A stretch of DNA of 64,000 bases from Frigidibacter mobilis. GTDB taxonomy: Bacteria > Pseudomonadota > Alphaproteobacteria > Rhodobacterales > Rhodobacteraceae. Position 1 is the stretch's first letter; each line of letters opens with the position of its first letter. The position numbers and the translations under genes are program-made. Location of the stretch: the NCBI RefSeq assembly GCF_001620265.1, contig NZ_CP012661.1, positions 620,001-684,000 of the forward strand. The letters run 5' to 3'. Below, piece after piece: positions 30,113-39,719 of this stretch. The notes beneath the pieces are model-generated. The model ran no database searches, was not told the DNA's origin, and saw only the letters and a program-made list of their open reading frames with translations.

Positions 30113-30218
30113 TCCGGCAAGGACCGGGCCGGGTGCCAGGCCCGGCCCACCTGCCACACGATATTGCCACAAAGATTGCCGCCGGCCGATCCCGCGGCGA
30201 GGGACAAGGAGACGACAC

Positions 30219-31349
30219 ATGCGCACGCGCGCCGCGGTAGCCGTAGCAGCGGGGAAACCGCTTGAGATCATGGAGGTGAACCTCGAGGGGCCGAAGGCCG
30301 GCGAGGTTCTGGTGGAGATCAAGGCGACGGGCATCTGCCATACCGACGAGTTCACGCTGTCGGGCGCGGACCCGGAGGGGCTCTTCCCGGCGATTCTCGG
30401 GCATGAGGGGGCGGGGGTGGTGCTGGAATGCGGGCCCGGCGTCACCACGCTGAAGCCGGGCGACCATGTGATCCCGCTCTACACGCCCGAATGCCGGCAA
30501 TGCCCCAGCTGCCTCAGCCAGAAGACCAACCTGTGCACGGCGATCCGCTCGACGCAAGGCCAGGGCCTGCTGCCCGACGGGACCACGCGGTTCTCGATGC
30601 TCGACGGCACGCCGATCCACCATTACATGGGCTGCTCGACCTTCGCCAACCACACGGTTGTGCCGGAAATCGCGCTGGCCAAGGTCCGCCCGGACGCGCC
30701 CTTCGACAAGATCTGCTACATCGGCTGCGGCGTCACCACCGGCATCGGCGCGGTCATCAACACCGCGAAGGTGGAGATCGGGGCCAAGGCGGTGGTCTTT
30801 GGCCTTGGCGGGATCGGGCTCAACGTGATCCAGGGCCTGCGGCTGGCGGGGGCCGACATGATCATCGGGGTCGACCTCAACAACGACAAGAAGGAATGGG
30901 GGGAGCGCTTCGGCATGACCCATTTCGTGAACCCGCGCGAGATCGAGGGCTCGATCGTGGCGCATATCGTCGAGCTGACCAAGACCCCGTTCGACCAGAT
31001 CGGCGGGGCGGATTACAGCTTCGACTGCACCGGGAATGTGAAGGTGATGCGCGACGCGCTGGAATGCACGCACCGGGGCTGGGGCGTGTCGGTGGTGATC
31101 GGCGTCGCGCCGGCGGGGGCCGAGATCCAGACCCGGCCGTTCCAGCTGGTCACCGGGCGGGTGTGGAAGGGCACGGCCTTCGGCGGCGCCCGCGGCCGGA
31201 CGGATGTGCCGCAGATCGTGGACTGGTACATGCAGGGCAAGATCGAGATCGACCCGATGATTACCCACACGCTGAGCCTCGAGGACATCAACAAGGGCTT
31301 CGACCTGATGCATTCGGGCGAAAGCATCAGAAGCGTGGTGGTGTTTTGA
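30219..31349 (+). CDS. frmA: S-(hydroxymethyl)glutathione dehydrogenase / class III alcohol dehydrogenase
   Basis: The enzyme oxidises S-hydroxymethylglutathione to S-formylglutathione with NAD+. It is known as FlhA in Paracoccus and AdhI in Rhodobacter. The 376-aa protein starts [20 protein letters not shown] at 30219. It has catalytic-zinc residues in [14 protein letters not shown] and LGHEGAGVV, the structural-zinc loop [32 protein letters not shown] (class III region) and the NAD motif [20 protein letters not shown]. It is 106 bp after gfa and 5 bp before fghA. Confidence 0.96.
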   Translation: MRTRAAVAVAAGKPLEIMEVNLEGPKAGEVLVEIKATGICHTDEFTLSGADPEGLFPAILGHEGAGVVLECGPGVTTLKPGDHVIPLYTPECRQCPSCLSQKTNLCTAIRSTQGQGLLPDGTTRFSMLDGTPIHHYMGCSTFANHTVVPEIALAKVRPDAPFDKICYIGCGVTTGIGAVINTAKVEIGAKAVVFGLGGIGLNVIQGLRLAGADMIIGVDLNNDKKEWGERFGMTHFVNPREIEGSIVAHIVELTKTPFDQIGGADYSFDCTGNVKVMRDALECTHRGWGVSVVIGVAPAGAEIQTRPFQLVTGRVWKGTAFGGARGRTDVPQIVDWYMQGKIEIDPMITHTLSLEDINKGFDLMHSGESIRSVVVF

Positions 31350-31354
31350 GCGGG

Positions 31355-32197
31355 ATGGAAACCGTTTCCGAAACCGGCGCTTTCGGCGGTGTCCAGGGCG
31401 TCTATCGCCACGCCTCGGAGCTCTGCGCCTGCGACATGACTTTCGCGGTCTACCTGCCGCCGGCCGCCAAGGCCGGCCCGGTTCCGGTGCTGTGGTATCT
31501 GTCGGGGCTGACCTGCACGCATGAGAATGCGATGACCAAGGCCGGGGCACAGGCCTGGGCCGCGGCGGCGGGGATGGCGGTGATCTTCCCCGACACCTCG
31601 CCCCGCGGCGAGGGTGTGGCCAATGACGAGGCCTATGACCTGGGGCAGGGCGCGGGTTTCTACGTCAACGCCACCCAGGCACCCTGGGCCGCGCATTTCC
31701 GCATGTGGGATTACGTGGTCACGGAGCTGCCGGAGCTTGTCTTCGGCCGCTTCCCGCTGGACCGGGCGCGGCAGGGCATCACCGGGCATTCGATGGGCGG
31801 CCACGGCGCGCTGACCATCGCCATGACCCATCCCGACACCTATCGCTCGGTGTCTGCCATCTCGCCCATCGCGCATCCCGCCGCCTCGGACTGGGGCCGC
31901 AAGCAGTTCACCGCCTATCTGGGGCCCGATGAGGTGACATGGGCCCCGCATGACGCGACGCTGCTGATGCGGGACCGCGGCTATCCGGGGCCGGTGCTGA
32001 TCGACCAGGGCGCGTCGGACCAGTTCCTGCACCTGCTGACGCCGCAGGCGCTGATCGAGGCCGCCGCGGCTCGGGGCCAGCCGACCGAGTTCCGGCTGCT
32101 GGCGGGCTATGACCACAGCTATTTCTACGTCTCCAGCGTGATGGAACACCATGTCCGCTGGCACGCGGTGCAGCTGGCGCTTGTCGGCGCGAACTGA
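31355..32197 (+). CDS. fghA: S-formylglutathione hydrolase
   Basis: FghA hydrolyses S-formylglutathione to formate and glutathione, the last step of the pathway begun by gfa. The 280-aa serine hydrolase has VLWYLSGLTCTHENAMTKAGAQ, the nucleophile elbow GHSMGGHGAL, the Asp-containing LIDQGASDQFL, and a terminal His in AGYDHSYFYVSSVMEHH. I chose the ATG at 31355 (METVSETGAFGG). A TTG a few codons upstream overlaps frmA and is an alternative. Confidence 0.95.
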   Translation: METVSETGAFGGVQGVYRHASELCACDMTFAVYLPPAAKAGPVPVLWYLSGLTCTHENAMTKAGAQAWAAAAGMAVIFPDTSPRGEGVANDEAYDLGQGAGFYVNATQAPWAAHFRMWDYVVTELPELVFGRFPLDRARQGITGHSMGGHGALTIAMTHPDTYRSVSAISPIAHPAASDWGRKQFTAYLGPDEVTWAPHDATLLMRDRGYPGPVLIDQGASDQFLHLLTPQALIEAAAARGQPTEFRLLAGYDHSYFYVSSVMEHHVRWHAVQLALVGAN

Positions 32198-32274
32198 CGC
32201 GGCCCGCCCGAACGACAGCGAGGCCGCAAGCTGTGGCCCGCTTGGCATGTCTGCCAATGGGCACGCGCCGCCAC

Positions 32275-32339
32275 CCTCATACTTTGGGTTGAAACTCTGC
32301 CAACTTCGTTGACTCGCCCAAGGCCGGATCGCCAATAAT
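32275..32339 (+). promoter_or_regulatory. Candidate xoxF promoter with activator motif
   Basis: CCTCATACTTTGGG (32275-32288) lies about 20 bp upstream of a -35-like TTGACT (32309-32314) and a -10-like AATAAT (32334-32339; spacing 19, longer than ideal). The motif recurs as TCATACTTTGG at 37394-37412 (reverse) and CCTCATACTTGCGG at 55175-55188. Position and recurrence suggest an activator site for the C1 response regulators encoded downstream. This is inference. Confidence 0.5.
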
Positions 32340-32459
32340 AAGAGCACAATAAGAAGCCCGCCGCGCCCTGCCAGACCGGCACAGCTGCGGCCCGGCCTGC
32401 CCGATTGCCTGCAGCCAGCGGCTGCGCGCCCGATTTTTCAGACTTCAGGGAGGAAGCAC

Positions 32460-34265
32460 ATGAAAAGGTTCACCACCAGTCTTGTCGCCACATTGCTGCT
32501 TGGCACGGCCGCTCCGGTCTTTGCCAATGACAGCGTGCTTGCGGCGACCGGCGATTCAAAGCAGTGGGCGGCGCAGCTTGGCAATTATGCCGGCACCCGC
32601 TATTCGGAGCTCGACCAGATCAACGCCGGAAACGTCGGCGACCTGCAGGTCGCCTGGACCTTCTCGACCGGCGTGCTGCGCGGCCATGAAGGCGCGCCGC
32701 TGGTGGTGGGTGACATCATGTATGTCCACACCCCGTTCCCGAACATGGTCTATGCGCTGGACCTGAACAATGACGGCAAGATCCTGTGGCGCTATGTGCC
32801 CCAGCAGGACGCCGACGTGATCGGCGTGATGTGCTGCGACACCGTCTATCGCGGGCTGGCCTATTCCGACGACACCATCTTCCTGCACCAGGCCGATACC
32901 ACGCTGGTTGCACTCGATGCCAAGACCGGCGACGTGAAGTGGAGCGTCGTGAACGGCGATCCGGCCAAGGGCGAGACCAACACCGCGACCGTGCTGCCGG
33001 TCAAGGACAAGGTCCTGGTCGGCATCTCGGGCGGCGAATACGGGGTGCGCGGCCACCTGACCGCCTACAACATCGCCGACGGCTCGATGGCCTGGCGCGC
33101 CTATTCCACCGGCCCGGATGACGAGATGCTGGTCGACCCCGAGAACACGATGGTTCTGGGCAAGCCGGTTGGCCCGAACTCCTCGCTCGACAGCTGGGAG
33201 GGTGACCAGTGGCAGATCGGCGGCGGCACCACCTGGGGCTGGACCACCTATGACCCGGATCTGAACCTGGTCTATTACGGCACCGGCAACCCCTCGACCT
33301 GGAACCCCTCGCAGCGCCCGGGCGACAACAAGTGGTCGATGACCATCATGGCGCGGGATGCCGATACCGGCATCGCCAAATGGATGTACCAGAAGACCCC
33401 GCATGACGAGTGGGACTTCGACGGGGTGAACGAGAACATCCTTGTCGACAAGGAAATCGACGGGCAGATGCGCAAGCTGCTGGTCAACTTCGACCGCAAC
33501 GGCTTTGCCTATACGCTCGACCGCGAAACCGGCGAGCTGCTGGTGGCCGAGAAGTATGACCCCGCCGTGAACTGGGCCACCCATGTCGAGATGGACCCGG
33601 CGTCGGACCAGTATGGCCGCCCGCAGGTCGTGGCCGAATACTCGACCGCGCAGAACGGCGAGGATGTGAACTCCACCGGCATCTGCCCGGCGGCGCTTGG
33701 CTCCAAGGACCAGCAGCCCTCGACCTACTCGCCGAAGACCGGCCTCTTCTACGTGCCGACCAACCATGTCTGCATGGATTACGAACCCTTCCGCGTCAGC
33801 TATTCGGCCGGCCAGCCCTATGTCGGCGCGACGCTGTCGATGTTCCCGGCGCCGGACAGCCACGGTGGCATGGGCAACTTCATCGCCTGGGATGCTGTTG
33901 CGGGCGAGATCAAGTGGTCGCTGCCGGAACAGTTCTCGGTCTGGTCGGGCGCGATGGCCACCGCGGGTGACGTGGTGTTCTACGGCACGCTCGAGGGCTA
34001 CCTGAAGGCGGTGGACGCCAATACCGGCGAAGAGCTGTACAAGTTCAAGACGCCCTCGGGGATCATCGGCTACGTGATGACCTACGAACATGGCGGCAAG
34101 CAGTATGTCGGCGTGCTGTCGGGCGTCGGTGGTTGGGCGGGCATCGGCCTTGCGGCGGGTCTGACCAACTCCAATGACGGGCTTGGCGCCGTGGGCGGCT
34201 ATGCGGCGCTGTCGGACTACACCGCGCTTGGCGGGCAGCTGACAGTGTTTGCGATCCCGGACTGA
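32460..34265 (+). CDS. xoxF: Lanthanide-dependent PQQ methanol dehydrogenase XoxF
   Basis: XoxF oxidises methanol (and often formaldehyde) in the periplasm, passing electrons to XoxG. The 601-aa protein has a signal peptide ending near FAN and eight propeller (W-motif) repeats. It also has the vicinal disulfide C125-C126 ([10 protein letters not shown]) that contacts PQQ. Metal-site residues are E193 (SGGEYGVRG), N277 ([10 protein letters not shown]), catalytic D319 and the extra D321 in [10 protein letters not shown]321 is the aspartate that marks lanthanide rather than calcium enzymes, where an Ala is usual. Sequence style suggests the XoxF5 clade. The gene is followed by a terminator, then xoxG-xoxJ. 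No mxaF was found in this window. Confidence 0.97.
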   Translation: MKRFTTSLVATLLLGTAAPVFANDSVLAATGDSKQWAAQLGNYAGTRYSELDQINAGNVGDLQVAWTFSTGVLRGHEGAPLVVGDIMYVHTPFPNMVYALDLNNDGKILWRYVPQQDADVIGVMCCDTVYRGLAYSDDTIFLHQADTTLVALDAKTGDVKWSVVNGDPAKGETNTATVLPVKDKVLVGISGGEYGVRGHLTAYNIADGSMAWRAYSTGPDDEMLVDPENTMVLGKPVGPNSSLDSWEGDQWQIGGGTTWGWTTYDPDLNLVYYGTGNPSTWNPSQRPGDNKWSMTIMARDADTGIAKWMYQKTPHDEWDFDGVNENILVDKEIDGQMRKLLVNFDRNGFAYTLDRETGELLVAEKYDPAVNWATHVEMDPASDQYGRPQVVAEYSTAQNGEDVNSTGICPAALGSKDQQPSTYSPKTGLFYVPTNHVCMDYEPFRVSYSAGQPYVGATLSMFPAPDSHGGMGNFIAWDAVAGEIKWSLPEQFSVWSGAMATAGDVVFYGTLEGYLKAVDANTGEELYKFKTPSGIIGYVMTYEHGGKQYVGVLSGVGGWAGIGLAAGLTNSNDGLGAVGGYAALSDYTALGGQLTVFAIPD

Positions 34266-34291
34266 CGGATCGGCACTGCGCTGGCACGTGA

Positions 34292-34327
34292 ACGCCGCCC
34301 CGGGCTTCGGGGCGGCGTTTTTCTTTT
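34292..34327 (+). terminator. Rho-independent terminator after xoxF
   Basis: ACGCCGCCCC and GGGGCGGCGT pair around GGGCTTC and run straight into TTTTCTTTTTT. This strong intrinsic terminator lies 27 bp after the xoxF stop and separates the highly expressed xoxF from xoxG. Confidence 0.85.
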
Positions 34328-34375
34328 TTGCCAACATGTTGCGAGGCGATCTTCATCCAATCTCTCAACAGGCCA

Positions 34376-34391
34376 GACTAAAGTGCTAGTC
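34376..34391. promoter_or_regulatory. Short inverted repeat upstream of xoxG
   Basis: GACTA (34376-34380) and TAGTC (34387-34391) flank AAGTGC in the xoxF-xoxG gap, about 70 bp before the xoxG start. It could be an operator or part of a promoter. The evidence is only the symmetry and position. Confidence 0.3.
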
Positions 34392-34459
34392 CGCCGCCGG
34401 TGACAGCCGATCCCGGGCCGACTAACCTTGCCGGGAACTCTTTGGGAGGAGAGCCCTGC

Positions 34460-34972
34460 ATGAAAATCACTGTGCCGATTCTGGCGCTTGCGCTGTTGCC
34501 GTTTGCCGCCCTGGCGGCCGATGTGCCTGCCGTCGACGTTGCCGTCGCCTCGGAGGACGGCGTCCGGTCCTACAACGCGGAGGAAGTGCCGACCTACAAC
34601 ATTGCCGCCGATGGTACGCTCGACTGGCCGACCTTCTCGGGCTACCGGCGCTATCACGCGGAATGCCATGTCTGCCACGGGCCGGATGGCGAGGGGTCGA
34701 GCTACGCCCCGGCGCTGAAGAACTCGGTGCTGCGGATGGATTATTACGACTTCGTCGGCGTCGTCGCCAGTGGCCGGCAGAAGGTGGACGCGGCCGACAA
34801 CTCGGTGATGCCGTCCTTTGGCACCAACCCCAATGTCATGTGCTATCTGGATGACATCTATACCTATCTGCGCGCCCGCGGCACCGATGCCGTTGGCCGT
34901 GGCCGTCCGGCCAAGCGCGCCGACAAGTCCGAGGCCTTTGCCGAGGCCGAAGCCGCCTGCATGGGCGGATGA
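34460..34972 (+). CDS. xoxG: Cytochrome c XoxG (cytochrome cL / c553i type), electron acceptor of XoxF
   Basis: This 170-aa periplasmic monohaem cytochrome has a signal peptide (MKITVPILALALLPFAALA) and the haem-binding CHVCH at residues 69-73. A Met ligand candidate lies in NSVMPSFGTNPNVMCYLDDIYTYLRARG. Length and the C-terminal ARGTDAVGRGRPAKR fit the cytochromes encoded beside xoxF (CycB in Paracoccus). GGGAGGAG precedes the ATG at 34460. The stop overlaps the xoxJ start by 4 bp. Confidence 0.93.
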   Translation: MKITVPILALALLPFAALAADVPAVDVAVASEDGVRSYNAEEVPTYNIAADGTLDWPTFSGYRRYHAECHVCHGPDGEGSSYAPALKNSVLRMDYYDFVGVVASGRQKVDAADNSVMPSFGTNPNVMCYLDDIYTYLRARGTDAVGRGRPAKRADKSEAFAEAEAACMGG

Positions 34973-35805
34973 TGGGCCGGGGGCTGGCACGGGCACTGGT
35001 GCTGGCGCTGGTGCCGGCACTTGGTGCGGCCGCTCCGGCGGCGGCCCAGGTGGCCGATCTGGTGGACCGCACTGCGTTTCGCGTCTGCGCCGATCCGGGC
35101 AACGCACCGCTGTCGCATCAGGACGGCTCGGGCTTCGAGAACAAGCTGGCGGCGATGTTCGGCGAGAAGCTGGGGGTCCCCGTCACCTATGTCTGGTTCC
35201 CGATGGTTACCGGCTTCATCCGCAAGACCCTGCAGGCGGGGCGCTGCGATGTGGTGATCGGCTATGCCCAGGGCGACGAGATGGTGTTGAACACCAACCA
35301 TTACTACGTGTCGACCCATGTGCTGATCGCCCGCGCAGGCAGCGAACTGGCCGATGTCGACACGCTGACCGACGCGCGGCTGCTGGGAAAGCGCATCGGC
35401 GTGGTGGCGGGCACTCCGCCCGCGACGCATCTGGCGCGCAACGGGCTGATCGCGCAGGCCAAGGGCTATGACCTGGTGGTGGACCGGCGGGTGGAGAATC
35501 CGGCGGGCGACATGCTGGCCGACCTGCAGTCGGGCGAGATCGACCTGGCGATCCTGTGGGGACCCATCGGCGGGCCGCTGGCCAAGGGCAATGACGCGCT
35601 GGTGGTGACGCCGCTGCTGAAGGAAACGGCCACGCCGCGGCTGTTCTACCGCATCACGATGGGGGTACGGGCCGGCGAGGATGAGTGGAAGCACGAGTTG
35701 AACTCGCTGATCCGCCGCAACCAGGCTGAGATCGACGCGATCCTGATGGAGGCGGGGGTGCCGCTGGTCGATGATTACGGGACCAGGTTGAAGCCCGCCG
35801 GTTAG
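34969..35805 (+). CDS. xoxJ: XoxJ/MxaJ-like periplasmic binding protein
   Basis: This 278-aa protein belongs to the family-3 solute-binding fold, with a signal peptide (up to about AAPAAAQ). It contains FRVCADPGNAPLSHQDGSGFENKLAAMFGEKLG, YVWFPMVTGFIRKTLQAGRCDVVIGYAQGDEMVLNTNHYY and DLAILWGPIGGPLAKG, all typical of MxaJ/XoxJ. Its proposed role is activation or assembly of the methanol dehydrogenase rather than transport. It starts in the xoxG stop (ATGA) and ends 12 bp from the convergent beta-propeller gene. Confidence 0.92.
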   Translation: MMGRGLARALVLALVPALGAAAPAAAQVADLVDRTAFRVCADPGNAPLSHQDGSGFENKLAAMFGEKLGVPVTYVWFPMVTGFIRKTLQAGRCDVVIGYAQGDEMVLNTNHYYVSTHVLIARAGSELADVDTLTDARLLGKRIGVVAGTPPATHLARNGLIAQAKGYDLVVDRRVENPAGDMLADLQSGEIDLAILWGPIGGPLAKGNDALVVTPLLKETATPRLFYRITMGVRAGEDEWKHELNSLIRRNQAEIDAILMEAGVPLVDDYGTRLKPAG

Positions 35806-35817
35806 GGCACGTTCAGC

Positions 35818-36762
35818 TCAAGGCGCAGAGCCGATGAAGGCGCCAAGGCCGCGCGGGCCTTCGGGCAAGACAACCTCGTCCAGCAGGGTGAGGCTTTGCG
35901 CATCGAGGATGCTGAGCGTGTCGGAAAACCAGTTCGCCACCAGCACCCGGCGCCCGTCTGCGGTGGTGGCGATGCCCTCGGGGTATTCGCCGACCGTTAC
36001 CGTTGCCAGCCCCTCGAAGCTGCCTGCGTCGAACACGCTGATGCTTTCGCCATACTGGTTGGTGACGAAGCCCTTGCCGGCTGCGAAGGCGATGGCATAG
36101 GGCCGCTCGCCCACCGGGATGGTGGCGATCAGGCCGCGGCTGTCCAGATCGACGACCGAGACCGTGTTGCTCATTACATCGGCCGTGAAGGCGCGCCCGT
36201 CGTGCAGGGTGATGCCGAAGGGATGCGCGCCGACTGCCACCTGCGCCAGCGCCGCGCCTGTGGCGGTGTCGATCAGGCTGATGCTGTCCGCGTCCCGCTC
36301 TGCCGTGACCAGCCGCGCGCCATCCTCGCTGACCGCGATGCCGGAAGGGGCAGGGCCGGTGGCGAAGCGGCGCAGGATCCTGCCCGCTGCGGGGTCGATC
36401 TCCAGCAATTGCCCGGCCTGCCAGTCGGACACATAGACCACGCCCGAGGCCGGGTTGACCGCCACCCCGAAGGGCGCGCCGGGCAGGTCCATCACCCGGA
36501 CCGTCTGCGCGGTCAGCAGGTCCAGCACATGCAGCCGCCCCGGTTCGACGGCGACCACATAGGCGCGGCCGCGCGGCCCGTCCACGGCCACCGCCGCCGG
36601 TTTGCCGGGCAGCGGCACCGTGGCGCGGATGGCGCCGGTGGCCGGGTTAAGGAATGTCACCGCCGCGGCATTTTGCGACGGGATCACCGCCACCTCTTGC
36701 GCCGCGGCTTGGGTCCCGGCAGCGGCCAGAGCCGCCGCCAGCAGCGCGCAAAGCCGGGTCAC
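35818..36762 (-). CDS. YncE-like beta-propeller periplasmic protein
   Basis: This 314-aa exported protein has a signal peptide MTRLCALLAAALAAAGTQAAA. It is built of repeated blades such as GKPAAVAVDGPRGRAYVVA, GAPFGVAVNPASGVVYVSD, GPAPSGIAVSEDGARLVTAE, GAHPFGITLHDGRAFTAD and GEYPEGIATTADGRRVLVANWFSDTLSILD. Similar seven-bladed proteins accompany PQQ alcohol dehydrogenases, but their function is not established. It is the second gene after the SRPBCC protein (ATGA overlap at 36759-36762). Confidence 0.85.
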   Translation of the reverse strand: MTRLCALLAAALAAAGTQAAAQEVAVIPSQNAAAVTFLNPATGAIRATVPLPGKPAAVAVDGPRGRAYVVAVEPGRLHVLDLLTAQTVRVMDLPGAPFGVAVNPASGVVYVSDWQAGQLLEIDPAAGRILRRFATGPAPSGIAVSEDGARLVTAERDADSISLIDTATGAALAQVAVGAHPFGITLHDGRAFTADVMSNTVSVVDLDSRGLIATIPVGERPYAIAFAAGKGFVTNQYGESISVFDAGSFEGLATVTVGEYPEGIATTADGRRVLVANWFSDTLSILDAQSLTLLDEVVLPEGPRGLGAFIGSAP

Positions 36763-37307
36763 TCTGCCGCGCCGAACCGTTCCACCAGCGCGGCAAAGCC
36801 CGCCTGATAGACCGCGTTCACCGCCGCGATCGCCGCTTCGTCATTCAGTTCGGGCGGCGGGTCGTTGTTCGGGTGGCCGCGATAGAAGGCGCCGCGCCAT
36901 TCCACCAGCGCCTTGCCGCCTGCATCCATCACCGTCAGGTGCGAGGAATAGTTGGTGACCGGCAGTGCCGCTACATTGTCCACCGTCATGCGGTAGGAAT
37001 AGCTGCGCTTGGTCGCGTCGTATTTCGTCAGTTCCTCACTCAGCGTCTCGCCGCCTTGCAGGGTCAGTACCCGGACCGCGCCGATCTCGGCGCCTGCGGG
37101 GGCCTCGGTCGCGGCGACGGCGGGGTGCCAGCTCATGTCGGCAAAGTCGCCGATCACTGCCCAGACCTCATCTGGCGTGGCGTTCAGGGTGATCTCCTGC
37201 GTGGTCTTCTGCCGCGAGGGGCCATGAGCCTCGGCCGGCGGTGCGGCCAGCGCGAGGCTGGCGAAAAGGGCTGCTCCGGCGACCAGGGCCCGGACGGTAT
37301 TGCGCAT
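36759..37307 (-). CDS. SRPBCC-family periplasmic protein (MxaD-like)
   Basis: The ATG at 37307 behind GGAGACAG gives a 182-aa protein with a signal peptide (MRNTVRALVAGAALFASLALA, cleaved near AEA). The START/SRPBCC fold follows: KTTQEITLNATPDEVWAVIGDFADMSWHPAVAATEAPAGAEIGAVRVLTLQGGETLSEEL. MxaD proteins of methanol-oxidation clusters share this architecture and help electron transfer between dehydrogenase and cytochrome, so an equivalent role for XoxF is plausible. It is divergent from the PQQ-associated operon. Confidence 0.83.
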   Translation of the reverse strand: MRNTVRALVAGAALFASLALAAPPAEAHGPSRQKTTQEITLNATPDEVWAVIGDFADMSWHPAVAATEAPAGAEIGAVRVLTLQGGETLSEELTKYDATKRSYSYRMTVDNVAALPVTNYSSHLTVMDAGGKALVEWRGAFYRGHPNNDPPPELNDEAAIAAVNAVYQAGFAALVERFGAAE

Positions 37308-37393
37308 TCTGTCTCCTCCGTTTCGAGGGGCGGCAGCGCTTTGCGCCGCTGGCCCCGCCGGGCCAACGATACGGGGCGGCGGCCCGGCGGCAA

Positions 37394-37412
37394 TCAAACC
37401 AAAGTATGACTG
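37394..37412 (-). promoter_or_regulatory. TCATACTTTGG motif in the divergent control region
   Basis: Read on the minus strand the site is GTCATACTTTGGTTTG. It shares TCATACTTTGG with the xoxF upstream motif at 32275-32288. It lies between the divergent starts at 37307 and 37505, just upstream of a possible plus-strand TTGATA (37416-37421). Confidence 0.5.
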
Positions 37413-37504
37413 CCTTTGATATCAGGGCCTTATTTTCTTCTTATCAGAACAAAGCGTTTTGCGGGGCGGCGCTGCCATGCCCCAATGCCGGCAGGGAGGA
37501 CGTG

Positions 37505-38707
37505 ATGGGAAAGACTGGCTTGACGATGGCCGGCGCGCTGCTGGCTTGCGCTGCGCTCTGTGCCCCGGCACAGGCGCAGACCGAGTACCGCGCCGCGGTG
37601 CTGCGGGTGGATACGCCCGGCCCGCTGCCGATCTCGCGGCTGGACCTGCCGCCGGATGACCTGGGCTTCGCGGGCGGGGCGCTTGGCACCGCCGACAATG
37701 CCACCACCGGCAGCTTCATGAAGCAGACCTTCGTGACCGAGGATGTGCTGGCGACGCCGGGCACCGCCGAGGCCGAGATGCAGCGGTTGCTGGATGGCGG
37801 CACCCGGTTCGTGGTGGTGCTGGCGGATGAGGCGATGACGGTGAGGCTGGCGGATCTGGCCGGGGACCGGGCGCTGCTGTTCAACGCGGGCGCCAGCGGC
37901 GACGTGCTGCGCAATGCCGAGTGCCGCGCCAACCTGCTGCACACTGCGCCCTCGGATGCGATGCTGGCCGATGCGCTGGCGCAGTTCCTGGTCTGGAAGC
38001 GGTGGGGGAATTGGTTCCTGATCGAGGGCAGCCACCCCGAGGATACCGCGCTGGCCGAGGCCTATCGGCGCGCCGCGAAGAAGTTCGGCGCCAAGATCGT
38101 GGAAGAGCGGGTGTTCGAGGATACCGGCGGCGCCCGGCGCACCGACAGTGGCCATGTGCAGGTGCAGGCGCAGATGCCGGTCTTCACGCAGCGCGCCAAG
38201 GCGCATGACGTGGTGGTGGCCGCCGATCACGCCGGCGTCTTTGCCGCCTGGCTGCCGTTCCACACCTGGGAGCCGCGGCCGGTGGCGGGATCGGGCGGGC
38301 TGATGCCGGTCAGCTGGCATCCGGCGCATGAGGCCTGGGGCGCGATGCAGTGGCAGACGCGGTTCGAGAAGCAGCATGGCCGCCCCGCGCGGCCCGAGGA
38401 TTACCAGGTCTGGATGGCGCTGCGCAGCCTGGGAGAGGCGGCGACGCGCACCACCTCGGATGATTTCGACACGCTGGTGGAGTTCATCACCGGCCCGCGG
38501 TTCGAGCTGGCGGCCTTCAAGGGCCAGAAGCTGACCTACCGCGACTGGGACGGCCAGTTGCGCCAGCCGGTGCTGCTGAGCATGGGGCCGGTGACGGTAT
38601 CTGTCTCGCCGCAGGACGGGTTCCTGCACCAGGTCTCGCAGCTTGATACTCTGGGCACCGACCGGGCCGAAACCGGCTGCACCCGCATGACAGCAAGGGA
38701 GGATTAG
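37505..38707 (+). CDS. Periplasmic substrate-binding-like protein of the PQQ-alcohol-dehydrogenase system
   Basis: This 400-aa protein starts MGKTGLTMAGALLACAALCAPAQAQ (signal peptide). Its mature part resembles branched-chain-amino-acid-type ABC binding proteins of the subfamily found only with PQQ alcohol dehydrogenases (TIGR03863-like). It shows FVTEDVLATPGTAEAEMQRLLDGGTRFVVVLADEAMTVRLADLAGDRALLFNAGASGDVLRNAECRANLLHTAPSDAMLADALAQFLVWKRW. The ligand is unknown. It abuts the next beta-propeller gene (TAG then GTG), forming an operon towards the ABC genes. Confidence 0.88.
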   Translation: MGKTGLTMAGALLACAALCAPAQAQTEYRAAVLRVDTPGPLPISRLDLPPDDLGFAGGALGTADNATTGSFMKQTFVTEDVLATPGTAEAEMQRLLDGGTRFVVVLADEAMTVRLADLAGDRALLFNAGASGDVLRNAECRANLLHTAPSDAMLADALAQFLVWKRWGNWFLIEGSHPEDTALAEAYRRAAKKFGAKIVEERVFEDTGGARRTDSGHVQVQAQMPVFTQRAKAHDVVVAADHAGVFAAWLPFHTWEPRPVAGSGGLMPVSWHPAHEAWGAMQWQTRFEKQHGRPARPEDYQVWMALRSLGEAATRTTSDDFDTLVEFITGPRFELAAFKGQKLTYRDWDGQLRQPVLLSMGPVTVSVSPQDGFLHQVSQLDTLGTDRAETGCTRMTARED

Positions 38708-39691
38708 GTGACACGATTTACCGCAGAACTCGTTGCCGCAGCATTGGCCTGCGCGGCGCTGACCGCGACGCCGGCACTGGCCGACAAGATCTTTGTCAGC
38801 AACGAGAAGGGCAACACCATCACCGTGCTGGATGGCACCAGCTTCGAGGTAATCCACACCTTCAACGGCGGCCAGCGCCCGCGCGGCATCACCGCCTCGC
38901 CCGATGGCAAGGTGTTGTATGTCTGCGCCTCGGATGACGACCTGGTGCGGGTGTTCGACACCGAGACCTATGAGGAGCTGCCCTCGCTGCCCTCTGGCCC
39001 CGATCCGGAACTGTTCGTGCTGCACCCCTCGGGCAACCCGCTTTATATCGCCAACGAGGATGACAACATCGTCACGGTCGTCGATGTGGAAACACGGCAG
39101 GTGCTGGCCGAGGTGCCGGTGGGGGTGGAACCCGAGGGGATGGGCATTCACCCCGACGGCTCCATCGTGGTCAACACGTCAGAGACCACCAACATGGCCC
39201 ACATGATCGACACCACCACCTTCGAGATCGTGGCGAATGTGCTGGTCGACAGCCGCCCGCGCTTTGCCCAGTATGACAGCGACGGCAGCCACCTGTTCGT
39301 GACCGCCGAGATCGGCGGCACGGTTTCGGTGATCGACACCGCCAGCAACGAGGTGATCCACAAGATCACCTTCGAGGTGCCGGGCGTGCTGCCCGAGGCG
39401 TTGCAGCCGGTGGGCCTGCGCATCACCGCCGACGACTCGAAGATCTTCGTCGCGCTCGGTCCCGCGAACCGGGTGGCGGTGGTCAATGGCGAGACCTTCG
39501 AGGTGGAGAAGTATCTGCTGGTCGGCCAGCGGGTCTGGCAACTCGCCTTCTCGCCCGACGGCAAATACCTGTTCACCACCAACGGCAATTCCAACGACAT
39601 CTCGATCATCGACGTGGCCCGCAACGAGGTGCTGAAGTCGGTGCAGGTCGGCCAGCAGCCCTGGGGCGTGGTGGCGACGCAATCGAACTGA
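38708..39691 (+). CDS. PQQ-dependent catabolism-associated beta-propeller protein
   Basis: This GTG-started 327-aa exported protein (signal peptide to about TPALA) is made of YVTN-type repeats: KIFVSNEKGNTITVLDGTSFEVIHTFNGGQRPRGITASPDGKVLYVCASDDDLVRVFD, NPLYIANEDDNIVTVVDVETRQVLAEVPVGVEPEGMGIHPDGS and YLFTTNGNSNDISIIDVARNEVLKSVQVGQQPWGVV. It fits the TIGR03866-type family, found beside PQQ enzymes, with unknown biochemical role. The start directly follows the preceding stop. Confidence 0.9.
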   Translation: MTRFTAELVAAALACAALTATPALADKIFVSNEKGNTITVLDGTSFEVIHTFNGGQRPRGITASPDGKVLYVCASDDDLVRVFDTETYEELPSLPSGPDPELFVLHPSGNPLYIANEDDNIVTVVDVETRQVLAEVPVGVEPEGMGIHPDGSIVVNTSETTNMAHMIDTTTFEIVANVLVDSRPRFAQYDSDGSHLFVTAEIGGTVSVIDTASNEVIHKITFEVPGVLPEALQPVGLRITADDSKIFVALGPANRVAVVNGETFEVEKYLLVGQRVWQLAFSPDGKYLFTTNGNSNDISIIDVARNEVLKSVQVGQQPWGVVATQSN

Positions 39692-39719
39692 GGCCAAGAA
39701 ACTGAGGGAGGGAGACCCA

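Noticed and set aside
30428..31354. Upstream in-frame extension of fghA across frmA
   Set aside because: It reads frmA out of frame. The FghA domain begins only at 31355.
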